DNA from: JBEBGV01 sp040081265
GTDB lineage: Bacteria; Acidobacteriota; Vicinamibacteria; Vicinamibacterales; UBA2999
Reading direction: 5' to 3'
DNA: 37,263 nucleotides
NCBI GenBank assembly: GCA_040081265.1
Contig: JBEBGV010000047.1
Span: 1 to 37,263, forward strand
The translations under genes and the position numbers were made by a program. This document shows, piece after piece, positions 33,001 to 37,263 of this stretch. Position 1 is the first letter of the stretch, and each line of letters opens with the position of its first letter. Under the pieces are notes generated by a model. The model saw nothing but the letters and a program-made list of their open reading frames with translations, did not search any database and was not told the DNA's origin.

Positions 33001-35111
33001 CGCAGGGCACACCGGCGCCCTCGCCGATTCCGGTGGCCATCAACAGCACCAGCGGCACGCATCCCTACACGCTGAACCTGGCGGGCGCGCCATGGGCCAA
33101 CCTGTCGGCCAACGCCGGCGCTGCTCCATCCTCGAGCGCGACGCTCACGATCGACCCCACGGGGCTTGCGGTGGGGACGTATATGGGCCTGCTCAGCCTG
33201 CGCGCGGACAGTTCGCTCAACATCGTCGATGCGACGCCGGTGGTACTCACCGTCGCTGCCCCGATCCCGTGCAGCTACAGCGTCAATCCCGTCTCGACCA
33301 GCGCGACGGCCGGCGGCGGCTCAGGAAGCTTCGATGTTTCGGCCGGATCCAACTGCAACTGGACGGCGTCGGCATCGGATCCGGCCTGGATCACGCTGAC
33401 GGGCAATACCAGCGGGACCGGCAGCGGCAGCGTGAGCTACGTGATCGGACCTAACGCGGGCGCGACCGAGCGCAACGGCTCGATCACGGTTGGCGGCACC
33501 GCCTTCACCATCACGCAGTTCGGCGCAGAGTGTTCGTTTGCCATCAACCCGGCGGTGCTCAGCGCTCCGGCGGCTGGTGGATTCGCTTCCATCGCCGTCA
33601 GCGCCTCAGCGGCATGTGGCGGGCCGACACCGACCGGATGGACGGCCACCGGCTTGAGCGCCAGTCCGGCGACCGGCGTCGGAGACGGCTCGGTCCTTGT
33701 GCAGGTGCCGGCCAACCCGGGTGGCCTCGCACGTGTGCTCAACGCCACGATCGCTGGCCGCACGCTGGTCGTCAATCAGGCTGGTTCCGCCTGCAACGCG
33801 TCGCTCGGCGCGGCAGCGGCATCAATCGGCTCGGCAGGCGGATCAGGCACCGTTAACGTCACCGTCCCACTCGGCTGCGACTACAGCACGACGCTCGGCC
33901 CGAGTTGGATCGACGTCACCGGGGGAGGGTCTGGCAATGGCTCGGGCACACTGGCCTTTACCGTTGCGGCCAACTCCACCACGGTGTCGCGCACGGGCAC
34001 GCTGATCATCGGCGGCCTCCCGTTCCAGATCACGCAGGATCCGCTGGCATGCAGCGCCACGCTCGACACCACCGGGCTCGGCAGTCCCTATGGGCCGGCG
34101 GGCGGCGGCGGACTGGTCGCCGTGACGATGAACGGCGCCAACTGTCCGTGGACGGCGTCAAGCGATGCCGCATGGGCCTCGGTCTCGCCGCTTTCCTCCA
34201 GCGGCAACGGCATGGTCATCGTCGGCATCGGTTCGAACGCTGGATCGACGACGGCCCGCAGTGCTCACCTGACGATTGCCGGCCAGACCATCGACCTGAC
34301 GCAGTCCGGCACCACGTGCACGTATGCGCTGATGTCCTCGGCCGGCTCGGCTCCAGCGGCTGGCGCCGGAGGCTCGGTCGGCATCGTCGCGCCGGCGGTG
34401 TGCGGGTGGACCGCAACCACGAACGACCCAACGTGGCTCACTGTCACAACCCCGAGTGGCAACGGCAGCACCTCGGTGGGTTTCGTGGCCCAGTCGAATC
34501 CGCTGGCGACGCCCCGCAGCGCGTCGCTGACCATTGCGGGGCTGACCTACACGGTCAACCAGGCAGCGGCTTCGTGCTCCTATACCCTCAGTTCGACGAG
34601 CACGACCGTAGTCTCAGGCGGAGCGAGCGACGCGTTCACCTTCTCGACCGGTGCCGTGGGTTGTTCGCCATCGGTGGTCGGCTATGCCGGGTGGTTGTCG
34701 GTATCGACATCGTTCGGGGGCTCCTCTGGAACGGTGAACTTCACCGCTGACGTTAACGCGTCGGGTATCAACCGGATCGGCGCCATCCAGGTTGACAACC
34801 AGACGTTCCTGGTCACGCAGCTGGCCGGCGCGTGCTCGTTCAGCCTGAGCAATTCTGGTGCGCTCTTCTCGAATGCCGGGGCGGCCTCCCAGCAGGTGCT
34901 GGCGTCGCGTTCAGCTCTGGGTTGCTCCCCCACTGTCGCCGTGGATCTCCCAACCATCGTCCAACTCGGGCCGCTGAGCGGACCGATCGGCAACGTCTTC
35001 ACTCAACAGTACGGCGTGTCGCCGTTCACCGGAGCGCTGACTCCCGTCATTCGCAGGGCGAGAATCACCTTCAGTGGCGCGGTCTTCGTCGTCAAACAGA
35101 CCTCGTGGTGA
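27039..35111 (+). CDS. Giant secreted He_PIG/BACON repeat protein, 2690 aa
   Basis: A signal peptide (VVAALSALFLFGGAVPASAQ) is followed by about 20 putative Ig (He_PIG) repeats over residues about 40-1980, each with a phrase like LPAGLSLNSSGLISGTPTASG. Seven BACON-like repeats follow (about 2077-2690), each opening with Cys (CSYSVNP, CSFAINP, CNASLG, CSATLD, CTYALM, CSYTLS, CSFSLS), and most ending with a TQ or NQ strand. He_PIG repeats are cadherin-like adhesion modules, and BACON domains are linked to mucin or carbohydrate binding, so this is probably a surface or extracellular adhesin. No sortase, PEP-CTERM or type IX sorting signal is visible at the C-terminus. The gene ends 7 bp before the next and likely shares its transcript. 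Start GTG 27039 is close to its purine-rich site. Confidence 0.92.
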   Translation: MVPRPFTRAVSHPVCVVAALSALFLFGGAVPASAQFDFGTRSVGQVEIPLEAGVTWAPDPGSPGPIPPGLSVREAAPFFSPGVTQGLIGIATAPGTYNFNLLRAGVVFPATMKVVALGQGDYWTLPDAFLTQSYSHQLTVHGNAGAVTWTSPTGLPAGLSLNSSGLISGTPTASGFFQINFTLNDGTSSVGGSVNLAVYRVRFTTPDPLPNATQNVAYNATIAATGGTGAITFAASMPSGLTLDTAGNITGTPTSVGPQTFDVTATDGASSSYTKRFTITIVGVPPRLPRIVPYGGDFDGDCALGIPCAKGLNVSSGGRGPFTWSASGLPPGMTLKFPPTPTQWWVAATQATITGSPTALGTFPVQLTVTDADGATATNTFNLKVSAISLWTNMTNGNVGQPYNFQLRVIGGRLPYTASILSGRLPDGMTLNPTTLVVSGTPTETSFASQFRVLFRFTDVDGVTYDSRQYFTIGSLTTTVRITTGDDLGFFTENASLSRTLSACCVPSYAWSQVGGTLPSGVTFSSGGVLSGTPAVGSAGTYTPRFRVADGTNPANFAEHIFTLVVTPVSFTSASTLPTGNVGTLYTTTLTASGGSGFTYTLEPAQVLPLGLSLSAGGVISGTPTGPGQAIFNVRATNSSGFATVRSHTIAIYPAGINPPLEFSFGPDLGIRAIGGRNFGLSAATGGTPPYTFSLTPLVSQVPGMRAQNAPLPTNIAASPGGYFGVLATPGLFNGSVRVTDGLGNTFDRPVFVNVVPQHILSNNTWPRAQIGVPYSFQLTAYGALAYGWSATGLPNGLTVNASGLISGTPSQSGSFSPTITLTDLSAPLLPTGIGFTLNVNAFAITNGGVLPNGVVGIAYSQTLLAPGCGAGCTFTSTALPAGLSLNSSTGAITGTPTATSTSTPTITATGANGTVAKVFSLTVVTNPAQALFIPATTFADVTVGNNGSIRLIAQGGTAPYTWTLESGTLPAGISIAGPGETLGGTLAPGYAYLAGRAMEVGVSNFTLRVTDNLGATALLPVTWRISALSNQYGTLPLSGTTLIYNTAYSQALFVTGGTEPYTWAATGLPPGLALNPSTGVVSGIPAATGSFTASVTITDAASNVLTTNVSFTVAGTAGPTTLSFSSGPTLGPFQQGLASSTNVNPTGGTSAAGVTITALTPLPPGFALVPTTGAVGNKAIAGIAAVPGTYQFTLMAVDGAGNIGVRIYTMTVLSYSLLTNSGTLPDGSLGVAYSYALQTVAGSPATWSLAPGSILPAGITLSPAGLLSGTPTATGTFNFSLTSVADGGVRTAATSLRISGMSISDAPVLPPAIVGMPYSYTFSATGGGASKVWTTTGLPFGGLSTSGQLTGTPFEDSAGTTASLVVTVNDGGVALTRRFSLPIQYPIAQVLDVSMTNTILPEVAQGQVLNFTLSASGGVAPYVWSVAPGSSLPPGMALYTGAILSPASFAPGTTVLAGSPTTAGPYSFDLIVTDAAGTAVRRTFTWKVSSIGLTSLTIPNATVTAIPTPYSLQFTGVGGTGPYTTTITPTSATQDMLPPGMTLSSGGLLSGAPTSTGIYRFVMTLQDAVGATLTRTFVLNVVNSAGHLISNTNTIGRLGQSPNLTLTAGFPTGGGSTYDWSVVGGALPPGIVLVSDPDLVGDNTTMLGGQPTTVGTFTYTLRATDKSNAANFADHFFTMRVISLEIPVIHNRVGPIGAIPGGQVGVPYTTTIRTVGGTGPYSVAPGAANLTAPGFAISSAGIITGTPVSSGRLPVPGTFSDSAGSSVANTPTVVVPPAGTPIPLLPTPSNVVGAEDPVEPSVGTPFLFLLDSMVSGGVAPLTWSVSAGSLPPGLALFPGGNGVPAFVAGIPTTPGEFDEFEFTVTDASGQTLVFPSGAFVSPMGFSASSIPPATVGTPYSVALGPYGGTLPYTISPHPLYDLPVGMTLNSAGVLSGTPLTTGIYYVTAVFFDGAGNGFAKMYRLNVDNAAGEAPAVTFANPIQISYTQGTPAPSPIPVAINSTSGTHPYTLNLAGAPWANLSANAGAAPSSSATLTIDPTGLAVGTYMGLLSLRADSSLNIVDATPVVLTVAAPIPCSYSVNPVSTSATAGGGSGSFDVSAGSNCNWTASASDPAWITLTGNTSGTGSGSVSYVIGPNAGATERNGSITVGGTAFTITQFGAECSFAINPAVLSAPAAGGFASIAVSASAACGGPTPTGWTATGLSASPATGVGDGSVLVQVPANPGGLARVLNATIAGRTLVVNQAGSACNASLGAAAASIGSAGGSGTVNVTVPLGCDYSTTLGPSWIDVTGGGSGNGSGTLAFTVAANSTTVSRTGTLIIGGLPFQITQDPLACSATLDTTGLGSPYGPAGGGGLVAVTMNGANCPWTASSDAAWASVSPLSSSGNGMVIVGIGSNAGSTTARSAHLTIAGQTIDLTQSGTTCTYALMSSAGSAPAAGAGGSVGIVAPAVCGWTATTNDPTWLTVTTPSGNGSTSVGFVAQSNPLATPRSASLTIAGLTYTVNQAAASCSYTLSSTSTTVVSGGASDAFTFSTGAVGCSPSVVGYAGWLSVSTSFGGSSGTVNFTADVNASGINRIGAIQVDNQTFLVTQLAGACSFSLSNSGALFSNAGAASQQVLASRSALGCSPTVAVDLPTIVQLGPLSGPIGNVFTQQYGVSPFTGALTPVIRRARITFSGAVFVVKQTSW

Positions 35112-35118
35112 GGACGTG

Positions 35119-37242
35119 ATGAACAACTGCTTCCCAGGACATCGCATGTCACCTCTGGTTTTCGTCGTCACGAAATGCCGGCAGATCGCCGTCGCGCTGG
35201 CGATGCTTGCCGTGTCACCCCTGCTCGCTTCGGGGGCTACGCGCGGTCCAGACGCAGGGGGATACACCGCCACCGACGCCACGTTGTATAGCTTCGAAGA
35301 CCTGGCCGGCGCCGCGGGCGCGGTGGGCATTCTGGCTGATACCGATGAGGGCTCAGCAGCGCTCACACTGCCGTTCTCGTTCGTCTTCTACGGGCAGAGC
35401 TATACGCAGGTCTGCGTCAGCTCGAACGGCGCGCTGTATTTCATTACCGATGCGACGCAATGCGGCGCGATCATCGACTTCGCCAACGGCGACCTGTCGA
35501 GTGTGTCGACGCCCGGCGACCTGCCGGCCGTGCTGCCGTTCTGGACTGACCTCACCTTCCTCGAAGCCGGAGCCGGGTCGGTGCTGTACCAGACGATTGG
35601 TGTCCTGGGCAGCCGCAAGTTCGTTGTGCAATGGAACAACGCGCACACCGGCGACCCCTCCAAGCCGGTCACCGTGCAACTGGCGCTGCTCGAGGGCACG
35701 AACCGGATCCTGTTCCAGTACCGTAACGTCGATCTTGGCGCAGGTAACGCGGCCACGCTCGGGGGAGCAGCTACCATTGGCATTCGCAACACCGGCGGAG
35801 TGGCCAGCGGCGAACAGATTCAGTGGAGTTTCAATGCGAAGGTCCTGGCCAACGAGTCGGCCCTGCTGTTCGCGCCACCAGGCATCCTGACGCCCACGCT
35901 CACGTGGGCGACTCCCGCGAGCATCGTCTACGGGACAGCGCTCGGTGCGGCACAGCTGAATGCGGTCGCCAACGCACCTGGAATACTGACCTACACGCCG
36001 GCGGCCGGGACTGTGCTGCCTGCTGGAGCCAGCCAACTGTCGGTGACCTTCACACCGAGCGACCCGAATTCGTATGCACCAGCGAGTGCCAGCGTCAACA
36101 TCGCAGTGACCCAGGCGTCGTCGACGACAACGATCACGTGTCCGGTCAGCGTGCCCGCTACAGGATCTCCGCTGACGCCCTGTTCGGCGATCGCAACGGG
36201 TGCGGGCAATCTGAGTGTGCCTGTGGTGCCGACCTATACCAACAACGTCAACGCCGGAACCGCCAACGTGTCGGCGACCTTCGGCGGCGACACGAACCAC
36301 ACCGGGAGTTCGGCCACCAGCAGCTTCCTCATCACGGGGTCGAGCACCCCGCTGGCCGCCACCGTCGTCTCTCCGAACGGTCTCGAGCAGCGTTTCATCG
36401 GCGTGCCAACCACGATTCGGTGGACCGCGACCGGAGCCACGTCGATCACCGTCGCGCTGTCGCGCAACGGCGGCCAGAGCTACACCGACATCGCCGGGTG
36501 CACCAACCTGCCTGGCACCACGACTGAGTGTGCGTGGACGCCCACGGGTCCGGCGACGCTGTTCGCGCGTATGCGCGTGACGGCAAAGAATGCCGGAGCG
36601 ACCACCGCGGTGGATGAGTCCAACGTCACCTTCCTCCTCTCTTCGGGGACGCCGTCGGTCACGGTGCAGAACCCGAACACGGCGGTTGCCTGGGCCATCG
36701 GAACGACGCGCGAGATCATCTGGACCCACAACCTCGGAGGCGGCGCCCGCTTCGCGATCGACCTGACACGTAACAACGGGGCCTCGTGGGAAACGCTGGC
36801 GCCGTCGGTTCCCGGCATCCTGCTCGTCGGCGGGACGTACTCGTGGCAGGTCACCGGTCCGGTGACAGCAAACGCGCGGGTGAGGGTGCGCTCGCTCGAC
36901 AGCCCGGCAACCGATACCGGCAACTCCCTGTTTGCGATCGCCGCGCCAGCCGTCACCGTCACCGCGCCCAACACCAACGTCTCGTGGTCGAAGGGCTCAC
37001 AGCGCACGATTACGTGGACGCACAATTTGGGTGCGGGCACGTCGATGAAGGTCGAACTGAGCCGTGACGGCGGGACCACCTGGGCCGTGCTGGCCGCGTC
37101 AGTCGCGAACACCAGCGCAACGACCGGGAGCTACAAGTGGACGGTGACCGGTCCGAACACGACGATGGCGCGCATCCGCGTCACGTGGACCGCCGACGCC
37201 ACCGTCCAGGACGTCAGCAACGTGAACTTCCGGATCCAGTAG
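35119..37242 (+). CDS. Secreted nidogen-like / Ig-like repeat protein
   Basis: A 707-aa protein from ATG 35119 (AGGA at 35111-35114); ATG 35146 is an alternative start. A signal peptide (CRQIAVALAMLAVSPLLASG) precedes a nidogen-like region at about 60-240 (PFSFVFYGQSYTQVCVSSNG, VLPFWTDL, VVQWNN, NRILFQYRN). An MBG-like or Ig-like domain spans about 255-335 (PASIVYGTALGAAQLNAVANA, FTPSDPNSY). Three repeats of about 95-100 residues follow, each with a core like GTTREIIWTHNLGGGARFAI and W-x-V/P-TGP, resembling the Kre9/Ser-Thr-rich surface domain. It follows the 2690-aa gene by 7 bp and is probably a partner surface protein. No anchor or sorting signal is seen. Function beyond adhesion or matrix is unknown. 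Confidence 0.87.
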   Translation: MNNCFPGHRMSPLVFVVTKCRQIAVALAMLAVSPLLASGATRGPDAGGYTATDATLYSFEDLAGAAGAVGILADTDEGSAALTLPFSFVFYGQSYTQVCVSSNGALYFITDATQCGAIIDFANGDLSSVSTPGDLPAVLPFWTDLTFLEAGAGSVLYQTIGVLGSRKFVVQWNNAHTGDPSKPVTVQLALLEGTNRILFQYRNVDLGAGNAATLGGAATIGIRNTGGVASGEQIQWSFNAKVLANESALLFAPPGILTPTLTWATPASIVYGTALGAAQLNAVANAPGILTYTPAAGTVLPAGASQLSVTFTPSDPNSYAPASASVNIAVTQASSTTTITCPVSVPATGSPLTPCSAIATGAGNLSVPVVPTYTNNVNAGTANVSATFGGDTNHTGSSATSSFLITGSSTPLAATVVSPNGLEQRFIGVPTTIRWTATGATSITVALSRNGGQSYTDIAGCTNLPGTTTECAWTPTGPATLFARMRVTAKNAGATTAVDESNVTFLLSSGTPSVTVQNPNTAVAWAIGTTREIIWTHNLGGGARFAIDLTRNNGASWETLAPSVPGILLVGGTYSWQVTGPVTANARVRVRSLDSPATDTGNSLFAIAAPAVTVTAPNTNVSWSKGSQRTITWTHNLGAGTSMKVELSRDGGTTWAVLAASVANTSATTGSYKWTVTGPNTTMARIRVTWTADATVQDVSNVNFRIQ

Positions 37243-37263
37243 AGCGCGCGAGTTCTCTGACTG

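Noticed and set aside
35353..36729. Minus-strand open frame of 458 codons opposite the nidogen-like gene
   Set aside because: Arg/Gly/His-rich composition with no domain; the plus strand has the signal peptide and repeats.

Overview
The window looks like a chromosomal segment of a high-GC Gram-negative bacterium, most likely an Acidobacteriota of the Vicinamibacteria type. The reasons are family-level: Ser/Thr kinases fused to TolB-like beta-propellers, a large Oar-like TonB-dependent receptor, an ECF sigma factor paired with a kinase, M28 peptidase and small c-type cytochrome genes, and very long He_PIG/BACON surface proteins. No rRNA, tRNA or CRISPR array was seen, and there are no intergenic stretches over 300 bases.

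Layout. 1-2258 (+): a kinase/propeller gene cut by the window start. 2296-4461 (+): a toxin-antitoxin-like pair (71-aa protein plus nucleotidyltransferase-fold protein), then the CCA-adding enzyme. 4454-4543: a REP-type palindrome cluster at the convergent junction. 9042-4547 (-): a tightly packed block of a diadenylate-cyclase-like (DACNV-type) sensor, an extended SDR, a c-type cytochrome and an M28 peptidase. 9028-11610 (+): a trifunctional acyl-AMP ligase / acyl carrier / PlsC acyltransferase whose 5' end overlaps that of the DAC-like gene. 11799-13574 (+): infA, a DEAD-box helicase and a small Cys protein, all apparently starting with TTG. 13577-13697: heptamer and REP repeats. 16519-13706 (-): a full-length kinase/propeller protein. 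16650-18546 (+): two tiny membrane proteins and a CotH-family protein with an apparent frameshift at a G6 tract. 22159-18575 (-): a TonB-dependent receptor. 22200-26183 (+): ECF sigma factor, Ser/Thr kinase and a kinase-like protein lacking catalytic motifs, joined by start/stop overlaps. 26373-26747 (+): an IS630-type HTH without a DDE domain. 27039-37242 (+): a 2690-aa He_PIG/BACON protein and a 707-aa nidogen-like/Ig-like protein, both secreted.

The most notable signal is a set of small dispersed repeats: GTAG-headed REP palindromes, CAGCAAC/CAGTCGG heptamers and a CCCTGAGCCTGTCG-type repeat. They occur between genes and also in frame inside coding regions, three kinds in one kinase gene and one kind in the acyl-AMP ligase. 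They lengthen what appear to be surface loops without breaking the reading frame, which recalls Rickettsia palindromic elements. Second is the sigma factor / kinase / degenerate-kinase operon, divergent from a TonB receptor across a 37-40 bp gap that holds a perfect 7-bp inverted repeat.
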